Shown: piece by piece, positions 15,966-25,120 of the stretch
Layout: each line of letters starts with the position of its first letter
Position numbering within the stretch: the first letter of the stretch is position 1
Assembly: GCA_012798185.1 (NCBI GenBank)
Contig: JAAZNS010000202.1
Span: 1-25,319 of the forward strand
DNA from: Chloroflexota bacterium
GTDB taxonomy: Bacteria > Chloroflexota > Anaerolineae > Anaerolineales > UBA4823
Length of the DNA stretch: 25,319 nt
Reading direction: 5' to 3'
Notes under the pieces: generated by a model
What the model saw: only the letters and a program-made list of their open reading frames with translations
The model's database searches: none
What the model was told of the DNA's origin: nothing
Translations under genes and position numbers: made by a program

Positions 15966-18900
15966 ATGGAAGGGGCTGCAATTCTAATTGTCGAAGATGA
16001 AGCAATATCAGCGTTATATATAAAAAATTTATTAACTCAAATGCGATACCGGGTATTGGATATTGTATCCACGGGCGAGAATGCAGTGGAAAAAGCTGAG
16101 GAGCTGCGCCCTGATTTAATTCTCATGGATATTCGGTTGGCTGGAGAAATGGATGGAATAGCTGCAGCTACACTCATCCATCAGAGATTTGATATTCCGG
16201 TGGTTTTCCTTACTGCCCACATGGATGAGGGAAGTATTCAGAGGGCTATGGCTGCCGATCCAGCTGGATATTTGTCTAAACCGACCAATGAGCGTGAGCT
16301 GCGTGGTACTATCGAGATGGCGCTTAAGAACGATCGGCTGAAAAAGCAGCTGCAGGATAGCGAAGCGCGATATCGCCGCATATTTAATACAGCTTCAGTT
16401 TCTATCTCTGAATTGGATTTTAGCCGGGTTAAGTTGTATCTGGATGGTCTGCGGCAGGATGGAATCGATGATTTAAAGTCTTTTCTGCAGTTGCATCCTG
16501 AGGTTGTGAATCAGTTACTTGATGATGTAAAAGTATTGAATGCCAATGAATGGAATCTTCAGCTGTTTGAGGCGTCTAATCTAAGAACATTAATGCGCTC
16601 CTTTAAACAAAACATTAGAACGCAAAGTATTGAAATTTTCCGTGAATTATTGCAATCCATATGGGAAGGCGCACCTTATTATGAGGGGGAGGGATCACTC
16701 CAAACACTGACCAACGAGAAAAAAAATATCAACATCAATGTGGCTTTTTTGACCGGGGGCGCCGATCTTAGCCGTGTTTTAATGGTGGTAACAGATATTA
16801 CCCGGTGGAAAAAAGCTGAAGCAGCATTGCGCAAAAGCGAAGAAACATACCGCCGTATTGTGATCACCTCTCAAGAAGGTATTTGGATATTAAATAGAGA
16901 GTTTAAAACTACTTTCGTGAATGCCCGCATCTCGGAGATGCTTGGGTATCCGGCAGAGGAAATAATCGGGCATTCCGTGGAAGATTTTTTATTTCCCGAG
17001 CAGGAGAAATTCCACAAGATAAAGATGCAAACCCGAAAATCGGGAAAATCGGAAAGATATGAAATGCGCTTCCGCCGAAAAGATGGCAGTGAGCTGTGGG
17101 TGATCATTTCAGCTACTCCTATCATGGATGAGCAGGGAGAATTTCAGGGTTCGTTTGCCATGTTCACCGATATTACTGAAAGGAAGCAAATTGAGAAGGC
17201 TCTGGCTGAAAGTGAGGCGCGTTACCGGCAGATCGTAGAAACCACAAGGGAAGGAATTTGGATATTAGATAAGAATTTCAAAATGGTCTTTGCCAATCGT
17301 CGAATCGCCGAGATGTTGGGTTATTCACATGAAGAACTCATGGGAATGGATATAGATGATCTAGTATTCGACGAAGATATGGCAGACCACAATAAAAAAC
17401 GGGAGGCGCGCCGGCATGGCATTTCGGATCAATATGAGCGTCAATTCCGCTGTAAAGACGGGAAGCCAATATGGGTAAATGTTACAGCCACGGCTTTACT
17501 TGGTGATCAGGGTGAATTGCAAAATATCATTGCAATGATCACTGATATTTCGCAACGCAAAGAAGCAGAACAAATCTTTGAACGACGGCAGGCACACATC
17601 CGAACCATGGATGCGCTTTCGCAAGAATTATCGAAACAGAATCTGGATTTTCAAGCCATACTTCAAATTGCTGCCAAGCGTATTATCGATTTGAGCGGTG
17701 ATATTTGTATTATCCGGCTGGTTAGCGATGATGGATTGTTTGTACAACCCATTGTATTTCAATTACCTAAACCATGGAAAAAATTTATCAGCAATAAATT
17801 ATTGAATAATTATCGAATTGGTGTTAATGAAGGCTTGTTTAGCGTTTTATGCAGAGAGGGACGTGCATTATTGATATCTCAAGAGGCAACCCCCGAACTT
17901 ATTTCATTGATAACAAAAAAGTATCAAATATTTATGCAAAAGTTTGGTATTATCAATGGAATGGTCATCCCCTTGCGTTCTCAAGGAGAAATTATTGGCG
18001 ATATTTTATTAGGGCGTAAAAAGAACAAAATCCCATATAATGAAGATGACTTGGTGTTTTTTCAAGAAGTCGCCGACCGAATTGGTTTAACGATATCCAA
18101 TGCCCGTATGTACTCCAAGATACAAAACGAGCTTGAAGAACGGCGTGCTGCAGAAGCCGCGTTGCGTATCTCTGAGCAAAAATACCGCGATTTATTCGAT
18201 CTTTCACCCGATTCTATTATTCTTATAAGCCCCGAAGGGATCATTCTAGATTGTAATATGGCCACGTCTAAGCTCTCCGGTTTACCGAAAGAGGACATGG
18301 TGGGAAAACTCTTTTATCAAATTATTACATTACCAGTCGAAAAATATCCTGAATATTCAGTGTTGTTTAATCGCGTAATGTCTGAAGAACAAACCGGCAC
18401 TTTCGAAATCGAAATTTCGCAATTGAATGGTCAGCGATTAGATATCGAGGTTTTTCCGAAAATCATTAAAAAAGACAATGTCATTACCGGTGTTCTGGTG
18501 ATATTGCGTGATATTACCGAACGTAAAATCAATGAGCAAAAACTAAAAGATTCCCTGATCGAAAAAGAAACCCTACTTAGTGAATTAAATCATCGTGTGA
18601 AAAACAATTTGGCTTCTATTGTATCGATATTGGATTTACAAAAAATTTACATCACAGACCGCCAAATGGTAGATTTGATCACGGAGCTTCAGGAACGAAT
18701 TCGACTAATGGCGCTCATTCACCAGCAGTTGTATCGCTCAAAAAACCTTAGCCGCGTTGATTTCACCAAGTATCTGCAAGATTTGACCACAAACTTGAAA
18801 CGCGCTTTATTAAAAGGGCGTGATATTCAACTTGATATTCAGGCAGATTCTGCACAATTAGGCATTACTGCGGCTATCCCATGCGGTCAAATTGTTACTG

Positions 18901-19190
18901 AGTTGGTTACCAATGCCTTGAAATATGCATTTCCATTGGCGCACAGCTATCGCTGGGAGACAGTTCCCCCCAGAATAGAAGTTAGTTTTAAAACAAAAGA
19001 TGACCAATACATTCTTAAAGTGAGTGATAACGGTGTGGGTTTTCCGCCCGATTTGGATATTAATAAAGCCGAAACGCTGGGATTGCAGCTGGTCATACTT
19101 TTAACGAAACAGCTCAATGGCGAAGTAAGCGTGAAAACAGATGAGGGCGTTTCGGTGAGCGTCTCTTTCCCGGTTGAAGATGTTAAATAA
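15966..19190 (+). CDS. Soluble hybrid sensor histidine kinase (REC-PAS-PAS-PAS-GAF-PAS-HisKA_2-HATPase)
   Basis: This 1074-residue kinase has no membrane segment and should be cytoplasmic. Domains in order: a receiver (residues 1-120; Glu10/Asp11, Asp55, Thr83, Lys105); a divergent PAS (about 130-285); two canonical PAS domains (about 290-410 and 412-535, both with GIWIL and MLGY motifs and ending ITERK or ISQRK); a GAF (about 550-725); a fourth PAS (about 735-860, ending ITERK); then LSELNHRVKNNLASI with phospho-accepting His876; and an ATPase with ELVTNALKYAF (Asn983), DNGVGFP and LGLQLV. The HRVKNNL motif marks the HisKA_2 class. The ATG at 15966 has AGGAG 7 nt upstream. The N-terminal receiver suggests that it is itself controlled by another kinase. 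The PAS/GAF ligands are unknown. The chemoreceptor genes downstream are spaced by over 370 nt and need not be co-transcribed. Confidence 0.92.
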   Translation: MEGAAILIVEDEAISALYIKNLLTQMRYRVLDIVSTGENAVEKAEELRPDLILMDIRLAGEMDGIAAATLIHQRFDIPVVFLTAHMDEGSIQRAMAADPAGYLSKPTNERELRGTIEMALKNDRLKKQLQDSEARYRRIFNTASVSISELDFSRVKLYLDGLRQDGIDDLKSFLQLHPEVVNQLLDDVKVLNANEWNLQLFEASNLRTLMRSFKQNIRTQSIEIFRELLQSIWEGAPYYEGEGSLQTLTNEKKNININVAFLTGGADLSRVLMVVTDITRWKKAEAALRKSEETYRRIVITSQEGIWILNREFKTTFVNARISEMLGYPAEEIIGHSVEDFLFPEQEKFHKIKMQTRKSGKSERYEMRFRRKDGSELWVIISATPIMDEQGEFQGSFAMFTDITERKQIEKALAESEARYRQIVETTREGIWILDKNFKMVFANRRIAEMLGYSHEELMGMDIDDLVFDEDMADHNKKREARRHGISDQYERQFRCKDGKPIWVNVTATALLGDQGELQNIIAMITDISQRKEAEQIFERRQAHIRTMDALSQELSKQNLDFQAILQIAAKRIIDLSGDICIIRLVSDDGLFVQPIVFQLPKPWKKFISNKLLNNYRIGVNEGLFSVLCREGRALLISQEATPELISLITKKYQIFMQKFGIINGMVIPLRSQGEIIGDILLGRKKNKIPYNEDDLVFFQEVADRIGLTISNARMYSKIQNELEERRAAEAALRISEQKYRDLFDLSPDSIILISPEGIILDCNMATSKLSGLPKEDMVGKLFYQIITLPVEKYPEYSVLFNRVMSEEQTGTFEIEISQLNGQRLDIEVFPKIIKKDNVITGVLVILRDITERKINEQKLKDSLIEKETLLSELNHRVKNNLASIVSILDLQKIYITDRQMVDLITELQERIRLMALIHQQLYRSKNLSRVDFTKYLQDLTTNLKRALLKGRDIQLDIQADSAQLGITAAIPCGQIVTELVTNALKYAFPLAHSYRWETVPPRIEVSFKTKDDQYILKVSDNGVGFPPDLDINKAETLGLQLVILLTKQLNGEVSVKTDEGVSVSVSFPVEDVK

Positions 19191-19568
19191 AAAAATTTAG
19201 TGGGAAATGAAGCCAGCAGTTTATGTATTATTTTGATTAATTTTACGAGAGATTTACTTGCTGAAGTGTAACAACCTGATAGTATAAGCTCACACAATTT
19301 GCTTCGTTGAAAATTATTTAAAGGTGGATTTATTAACGATTTACTTTTTGGGTTCTGAAAAAATTATATAAATTTCATCTGGTATTAACCTGGAGGAGAG
19401 TTATATCGCCTCTTAAGTGAATATGTGTGATTGCATTTATCTGGCAGGCTGAGAGTGAATGTGATCCAGGCAGGACATATTTCGGTTAATTGATGTATGG
19501 ATTGTCGATTTATAAATCGAGGATGGTACATCCACATTCTACGACATCGATGTTGATGGAGGGAACCC
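19191..19568. other. Gap of 378 nt ahead of the first chemoreceptor gene
   Basis: No gene, tRNA or recognised riboswitch is seen. The left two thirds are AT-rich and without a clear terminator. The last 65 nt hold a run of palindromes described separately. A c-di-GMP riboswitch was looked for by eye and not found. Confidence 0.5.
19505..19553. promoter_or_regulatory. Cluster of three palindromes just before the first chemoreceptor gene
   Basis: TCGATTTATAAATCGA (19505-19520) is a perfect 16-nt palindrome. GGATG-GTA-CATCC (19521-19533) follows directly, and ACATCGATGT (19544-19553) is a perfect 10-nt palindrome. They end 4 nt before the GGAGGG ribosome site. They could be operators, or hairpins in the mRNA leader that affect translation. 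Confidence 0.45.
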
Positions 19569-22046
19569 GTGAATATCTTAAACAATCTAACCCTCAATAA
19601 GAAAATATTATCGGGGTATATAATTTCTTTGCTGTTGATGGTTTTCGTAGGCGTGATGACAATCAACCGGTTTATCGAATTAAACCACACGGTAAATGAC
19701 CTTGCTACCAATCTCACCGTGGACCGGCAAATCCCAAATGATATCATCGCCAAAATGTTGGAAGTTCGCTATTTTGGCGCCCAATACATCCATACACACG
19801 AACCAAAATATTGGCAGGAGTACACTTACGCCTTTTTGGATATTGAAAATTATTTAAATCTGGCTAACAAGCAAATAACCAGCCCCAGCCTGAAAAAGAC
19901 GATTGAATTGATGCAAGTTAATATCGATAGTTATAAAGATACTTATGACCAAATAAAAACCGCGATCGATAAACAAGATTTGGCAAAAAATAATATCCTG
20001 GATCCTCAAAGCGCTGCGGGTGATGAAAAACTCAAAAAATTGATGTTATTAGTTTATCAAGAGAATATGCTTTCGAAATATCGGGATATTTCAACAGCGC
20101 ACAATACCTGGGCATCGATGCGTAGCGATGTTTTGGAATATATCAATACGGGCAACCCGCAGGCAATTGTAACTTTTAACAGACATCATGCTCAAATGCA
20201 GAGTTTGTTATCTGTGTTGAGTTCGGAAGTTAAAGGGGAAAAACCACAGCAACTGCTCGATGAATTGCGCCAGGCAGACAGCGCTTTTGCTAATGGTTTT
20301 AAAACGTATCAAGAATACTATCAAATTCAAATTGATCTTGTAAACAATAAATTAAACACCACCGAACAGCAGATTATCGATAATGCCACCTCATTAGTCA
20401 AAGGGGTCGGTAAATCGTACGATCTGGCAGCTCAAAAGACCGATAAAATGGTCAATCAGGCGCTCTGGGTAGTGGCGGTTGTATTAGTACTTGGATGTTT
20501 GGCAAGTATCTTTTTTGGGCTGCAAATTTCGCGCAGCATCACCGTGCCTTTATATAAGGTTGTTGAGGCATCGAAGCAAATCGCCGAAGTTGATCTGCCA
20601 TTGCTGTCTTCTGACATGGACGCCATGGCGCAAGGCGACCTGACCCGCCAATTGGTCATATCGGCACAAAATGTCGATGTTGCTTCAACGGATGAAATCG
20701 GAAAATTATCGCAAAGTTTCAATGTCATTATCGCTCGACTGCGTGAAGTGGGTGATTCTTTCAAGCTAATGGCTCAAAACTTGCGTGAAGCCATTAAGGA
20801 GGTGGCAGATAACGCAAACAGCCTGGGTGCTGCTTCTGTGCAGCTTGCAGCTTCTGCCAACCAAGCCAGTTTGGCAACCAGTCAAATTGCTGCGACTGTT
20901 CAGCAGGTGGCAAAAGGGACAGCAATGCAAAGCGATTCGGTAACGAAAACAGCAATTTCTGTGGAGAAGATGGCGCAATCAATTGAGGGTGTAGCACGCG
21001 GAGCACAAGACCAGGCGGTTTCTGTTGCCAAGGCGTCTAACATCACGATGCAGATTTCATCAGCAATCCAACAAGTGGCTGGGAATGCCTCCGCAGTTAC
21101 CAATGGCTCTGCTTCGACGAGCGAGGCTGCAGCCCGTGGTTCTGAGGTCGTTCAAAAGACCATTGAGGGAATGCAATCGATAAAAACCAAAGTGAGTTTC
21201 TCGGCAGAGAAAGTCCAAGAGATGGGTGAGCGTTCCGAACAGATTGGTGTGATTTTGGATACTATTGAAGATATTGCTTCGCAAACCAATCTTTTGGCGC
21301 TCAATGCCGCTATCGAAGCAGCCCGTGCCGGAGAGCATGGTAAAGGTTTTGCTGTGGTAGCCGATGAGGTGCGCAAATTAGCAGAGCGGTCGTCGATGGC
21401 GACGAAAGAGATCGGGGCGCTTGTTAAAGGCATTCAAACCACAGTTGCTGATGCGGTGCGGGCTATGGAGGAATCGGCTTCTGAAGTGCAATCTGGCGTT
21501 GCCCTGGCAAATGAAGCTGGAAATGCATTGAATGTCATTACCAGCGCTGCACAATCTGTATTAAGGGAGGCTGAACAGACCACCAATGCTGCTTCCAAAA
21601 TGTCGGCTGCTTCGAATGAGCTTGTTGCAGCAATGGATTCTGTCTCAGAGGTGGTTGAACAAAATACCATTGCCACAGAAGATATGGCATCCATGTCGAG
21701 TGAAGTATCCATTGCTATTGAAAATATCGCTTCGGTCTCCCAAGAAAATTCAGCAGCAATTGAGCAGGTTTCTGCCTCCGCTGAGGAGATGTCTGCCCAA
21801 GTTGAGGAAGTGACTGCGTCTGCTCAGTCTTTGGCAGATATGGCGGAAGCTTTGCGCAAGCTGGTCGATCAATTCAAGTTAGAATCTCACCAGGAAGAAG
21901 GTGAAGATGAAAAATCGGCTGTGGACATGGAAGAACATCCAAAGGAAAAATCAATTTATATAGGACCTGATCGCCGAAGCCCGATGATCGGCGTATCAAA
22001 ATCTAGTAAAGGAGGGAATAATCAAAAGATGGGAATTCAAAATTAA
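19569..22046 (+). CDS. Methyl-accepting chemotaxis protein, all-helical sensor (HBM or 4HB type)
   Basis: This 825-residue transmembrane receptor starts at GTG, with GGAGGG 5 nt upstream. TM1 is about residues 13-32 and TM2 about 298-318. The 265-residue extracytoplasmic part between them is predicted all helical, of a size that fits a helical bimodular or four-helix-bundle sensor. A HAMP region follows (about 320-390, with MAQGDLTRQL and DEIGKLSQSF). The cytoplasmic signalling domain has the conserved hairpin tip EDIASQTNLLALNAAIEAAR (from residue 567) and GFAVVADEVRKLAERS. No CheR-tethering pentapeptide is seen at the end; the tail has an acidic stretch and IYIGPDRRSP. It would pass a ligand signal to CheA/CheW encoded elsewhere. 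The next gene is a paralogue. The ligand is unknown. Confidence 0.93.
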   Translation: MNILNNLTLNKKILSGYIISLLLMVFVGVMTINRFIELNHTVNDLATNLTVDRQIPNDIIAKMLEVRYFGAQYIHTHEPKYWQEYTYAFLDIENYLNLANKQITSPSLKKTIELMQVNIDSYKDTYDQIKTAIDKQDLAKNNILDPQSAAGDEKLKKLMLLVYQENMLSKYRDISTAHNTWASMRSDVLEYINTGNPQAIVTFNRHHAQMQSLLSVLSSEVKGEKPQQLLDELRQADSAFANGFKTYQEYYQIQIDLVNNKLNTTEQQIIDNATSLVKGVGKSYDLAAQKTDKMVNQALWVVAVVLVLGCLASIFFGLQISRSITVPLYKVVEASKQIAEVDLPLLSSDMDAMAQGDLTRQLVISAQNVDVASTDEIGKLSQSFNVIIARLREVGDSFKLMAQNLREAIKEVADNANSLGAASVQLAASANQASLATSQIAATVQQVAKGTAMQSDSVTKTAISVEKMAQSIEGVARGAQDQAVSVAKASNITMQISSAIQQVAGNASAVTNGSASTSEAAARGSEVVQKTIEGMQSIKTKVSFSAEKVQEMGERSEQIGVILDTIEDIASQTNLLALNAAIEAARAGEHGKGFAVVADEVRKLAERSSMATKEIGALVKGIQTTVADAVRAMEESASEVQSGVALANEAGNALNVITSAAQSVLREAEQTTNAASKMSAASNELVAAMDSVSEVVEQNTIATEDMASMSSEVSIAIENIASVSQENSAAIEQVSASAEEMSAQVEEVTASAQSLADMAEALRKLVDQFKLESHQEEGEDEKSAVDMEEHPKEKSIYIGPDRRSPMIGVSKSSKGGNNQKMGIQN

Positions 22047-22783
22047 TCATTTGTTTTACACAGCAAAACGTAACTGCTTAGCCAGCTTGGATGAGTTCCT
22101 GAATTAAAATTCAAATTCGGAGCTTTTACACGAATATCTGAGCAGTTAAAAAATAAAAAAATCGGGATTGACTAAATCATCTGCCATGATGATGGCTTAG
22201 ACGGTACTCTCCATTTAGAATTTTGGGAAAGTTCCGCACGCATTATTGATTCTGGGGGAAAAATTTACATAAATTTTCAGATGATTTTATTTGAATTTAA
22301 TATTAATTTTGATGATCACCTGATATGCTTCCAATAAGTATTGCTTCGAGCCGCGAATTTTTATCGGATGGCATCATGAAGGAGCATCCCAACTTTGTTG
22401 GCGAATACTGGATTTTGAAGCAATCTATTTTTATCGGTATTGGGCAGAGATTACGCGGCTTTTTATTTACAGTTCGCCCAAAAAACAAATGGGTATGCTC
22501 CTGTCGTGATAATTGAAGTGATTTTGATTATTGGTAATCATTGAAAAACTTATCGGAACATTCAAATTTCACTAATACGGAGGCAGTTATCGAATTTTTT
22601 AATAGATTTATCCATAGATACATAATGGGAGATTGAATAACTTCATTTATAACGTCAACGCTGGTGGATTTTATATATTGGTGTTTTTTCAAATAATATT
22701 TTGTGATTTATTGTAAAACACATCCACAAAACCTCCCTTAAATATTGCTTGAAAGATTATTGTTTCATCAAATGGAGGTTCCA
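22047..22783. other. AT-rich gap of 737 nt between the two chemoreceptor genes
   Basis: It contains the second copy of the 78-nt element and an inverted repeat TGATTA-TTGG-TAATCA at 22525-22540. Short frames exist (for example 22325-22516) but have no ribosome site and no recognisable product. The length suggests that the second receptor has its own promoter, which I could not locate with confidence. Confidence 0.5.
22071..22148. repeat. 78-nt dispersed element with terminal inverted repeats, copy 2
   Basis: The ends TAACTGCTTAG and CTGAGCAGTTA pair over 11 positions with one G-T wobble. It starts 24 nt after the stop codon of the first chemoreceptor and is followed by an A-rich tract. Length and end sequence equal those of copy 1 at 13667-13744, with about 60 percent identity overall. 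Confidence 0.6.
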
Positions 22784-25054
22784 ATGGCTTCTAAATTATC
22801 GCAGCGGTTTACAGGGAGTTTACGAACAAAGACCACGTTATTGTTTATTTCAATGACGTCGATTTTATTGACCGCATTTGTTATATACGATGTGATCTCA
22901 CAGAGAAATGCCTTGCAAGGTGCACTTTTACAAAAGGGGATAATTCTGGCGCAGGTCAATGCAAAAGCCATGGGGAATATTTTCGAAAATGCAATTGCCA
23001 GCGGGCAGTTGACTGAAGAGCAGGTATTCGATACCAATTATCAACTATTCTATGAGGGCGACCCAAAAGAACCTGCGACCAGAAAATATCATACTGCATA
23101 CGATAGCTTTACCGATGCCAATTTTCTTGCTATCCAAGATTCGGTTCAGAAAGATGAAGATGTCGTATTTGCCGTTCCCATTGATCAAAATGGGTATGTT
23201 CCCACCCATAACTCCAATTATTCTCCAGCTATGACTGGCAACATCGAAAAAGATAAGGCAAACCGTACTAAACGTATGTTTACTGATGATACGGGGATGG
23301 CAGCAGCTAAGAACACCAAGGAATATTTACAGGTAGTATATAAACGTGATACCGGTGAGACGATGTGGGATATTTCAGCCCCAATTTATGTTAATGGTAA
23401 ACACTGGGGCGGTTTCCGGGTTGGCTTTTCGATCGAACGTGTCAATCAGCAATTGGCTAGTGTAACCTATCGTATCATAGCGATAGCAGTTTTAGTGGTA
23501 GTTCTTATTGGTGTCGGTGGATTTCTCTTGGCACGTTCGATTGCCAAACCGGTTGCAGCGATGAGAGATGTTGCTAATAAATTGGCAGATGGAGACGTAA
23601 ACCAGCAAGTCGATGTACGTTCGCGGGATGAAATTGGTCAAATGGGAGAAGCATTCCAACAGATGATCGGTTATCTCCAGGAAATGGCGGGTGCGGCGAA
23701 TCGATTGGCGCAAGGCGATTTAACTGCAGAAGTCTCGCCGCGATCAGTAAAGGACGCTCTGGGAAACGCATTTGCGCAAATGATTGTATCCCTCCGCTCG
23801 ACCGTGGGTAAGGTGGCTAGCAGCGCCAACAGCTTGATTACGGCTGCAGACCAGCTGGCGCTTACCGCAAATCAGGCTGGGCAGGCAACTTCGCAAATCG
23901 CCACCACGGTTAACCAGGTGGCAATGGGCACCACACAGCAATCGGCTTCGGTGACGAAGACGGCTGCATCGGTAGAAGAAATGTCTCGTGCTATTGATGG
24001 CGTTGCGAAAGGCGCTCAGGAACAGGCCATTGCGGTTGAAAAGGCTTCCAATGTCACCGCTCAAATCACCAGCGCCATTCAAATGGTTGCTGAGAATGCC
24101 GCCGCCAGCGCTAAGAATGCCTCTGAAGCTGCTTCGACAGCCCGTTCAAGTGCGATCACCATTGAAGAAACGATCAAGGGAATGGAAGCGATCAAATCAA
24201 CGGTCGGTCTTTCGGCACAGAAAGTGCAGGAGATGGGGCAGCGCTCTGAGCAGATCGGGGCGATTGTCGAAACAATCGATGATATTGCTTCGCAAACCAA
24301 CCTGCTGGCACTCAACGCGGCTATTGAAGCAGCCCGGGCAGGCGAACACGGTAAAGGTTTTGCCGTGGTTGCCGATGAGGTGCGCAAGCTGGCGGAAAGA
24401 TCTTCTACAGCTACCAAAGAAATTGGCGATCTGATCAAGGGTATTCAACAAACGGTAATGGTGGCAGTTGACACAATGAATGACGGCGCTCAAGAAGTGG
24501 AGAAAGGTGTTGAACGCGCCAACCAATCCGGACAAGCGCTTGAGCTCATTCTCCATGCAGTGGAAGAAGTCAACAAACAGGTGGAGGAAATTGCCGAGGC
24601 AGCGCAGCAGATCAATAACTCGTCGAATGAATTGGTCAATTCGGTGGATAGCGTCTCGGCTGTTGTAGAAGAAAATACCGCAGCAACCGAACAAATGGCT
24701 GCCAGCTCTGGTGAAGTGAACACGGCGATTGAAAACATTGCCAGTGTGAGTGAAGAGAACAGCGCTGCCATCGAAGAGGTGAGCGCATCGGCTGAAGAAA
24801 TGAGCGCTCAGGTGCAGGAAGTTACTGCGTCTGCGCAATCATTGGCAGAAATGGCTCACGAGCTTCAGACAGTGGTGGCTCAATTCAAGCTGGATGCAGA
24901 TTCGGAAGTATATTCACCTGCATCTGCAGGTTCTGGTACAGAAATATCGTCTAAATTCAAAGTTGGTCAAACCGTATCTGAGCAAAGCGCTTCATTTCCC
25001 AAAGAAACCGCTGGCAGAAAATCTAGCGACGGGCGTAAGGTACCTGTGAAATAA
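22784..25054 (+). CDS. Methyl-accepting chemotaxis protein with Cache-type sensor and two HAMP units
   Basis: This 756-residue receptor has TM1 at about residues 18-35 and TM2 at about 231-250. The extracytoplasmic domain of about 195 residues resembles a single Cache domain, with VVFAVPIDQNGYVPTHN followed by WDISAPIYVNGKHWGGFRVGF at its end. Cache domains bind small ligands such as amino or organic acids. Two successive HAMP-like units follow (about 250-345, with ADGDVNQQV/DEIGQMGEAF and AQGDLTAEV). The signalling domain has the tip DDIASQTNLLALNAAIEAAR near residue 500. GGAGG lies 5 nt before the ATG at 22784; an in-frame TTG at 22745 is less likely. The signalling half is very similar, also in DNA, to that of the upstream receptor, but the sensor is different. 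No CheR pentapeptide is seen at the C-terminus. Confidence 0.93.
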   Translation: MASKLSQRFTGSLRTKTTLLFISMTSILLTAFVIYDVISQRNALQGALLQKGIILAQVNAKAMGNIFENAIASGQLTEEQVFDTNYQLFYEGDPKEPATRKYHTAYDSFTDANFLAIQDSVQKDEDVVFAVPIDQNGYVPTHNSNYSPAMTGNIEKDKANRTKRMFTDDTGMAAAKNTKEYLQVVYKRDTGETMWDISAPIYVNGKHWGGFRVGFSIERVNQQLASVTYRIIAIAVLVVVLIGVGGFLLARSIAKPVAAMRDVANKLADGDVNQQVDVRSRDEIGQMGEAFQQMIGYLQEMAGAANRLAQGDLTAEVSPRSVKDALGNAFAQMIVSLRSTVGKVASSANSLITAADQLALTANQAGQATSQIATTVNQVAMGTTQQSASVTKTAASVEEMSRAIDGVAKGAQEQAIAVEKASNVTAQITSAIQMVAENAAASAKNASEAASTARSSAITIEETIKGMEAIKSTVGLSAQKVQEMGQRSEQIGAIVETIDDIASQTNLLALNAAIEAARAGEHGKGFAVVADEVRKLAERSSTATKEIGDLIKGIQQTVMVAVDTMNDGAQEVEKGVERANQSGQALELILHAVEEVNKQVEEIAEAAQQINNSSNELVNSVDSVSAVVEENTAATEQMAASSGEVNTAIENIASVSEENSAAIEEVSASAEEMSAQVQEVTASAQSLAEMAHELQTVVAQFKLDADSEVYSPASAGSGTEISSKFKVGQTVSEQSASFPKETAGRKSSDGRKVPVK

Positions 25055-25079
25055 TTTTTTCCTGGTATATCAAAGATAA

Positions 25080-25120
25080 AAAATAATAAGCGAAGCTATC
25101 TCAGCTTCGTTTATTATTTT
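25080..25120 (+). terminator. Strong intrinsic terminator after the second chemoreceptor gene
   Basis: An 18-base-pair stem (25080-25097 with 25103-25120, one G-T pair) closes a 5-nt ATCTC loop. The GC core is CGAAGCT/AGCTTCG. The 3' arm ends in TTATTATTTT, and the 5' arm is A-rich, so it could work in both directions. It lies 26 nt after the stop codon. Confidence 0.8.

Noticed and set aside
19191..19568. Cyclic di-GMP riboswitch upstream of the chemoreceptor genes
   Set aside because: Such switches often precede chemoreceptor genes, but the conserved core blocks were not found in either upstream gap.
22303..22516. Overlapping 60-codon frames on both strands between the chemoreceptor genes
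   Set aside because: Neither has a ribosome site or a recognisable product, and they overlap each other in opposite directions.
24197..24838. Minus-strand open frame of 213 codons
   Set aside because: It is a shadow of the highly conserved chemoreceptor signalling domain on the plus strand; its Cys/His/Phe-rich translation is typical of antisense reading.
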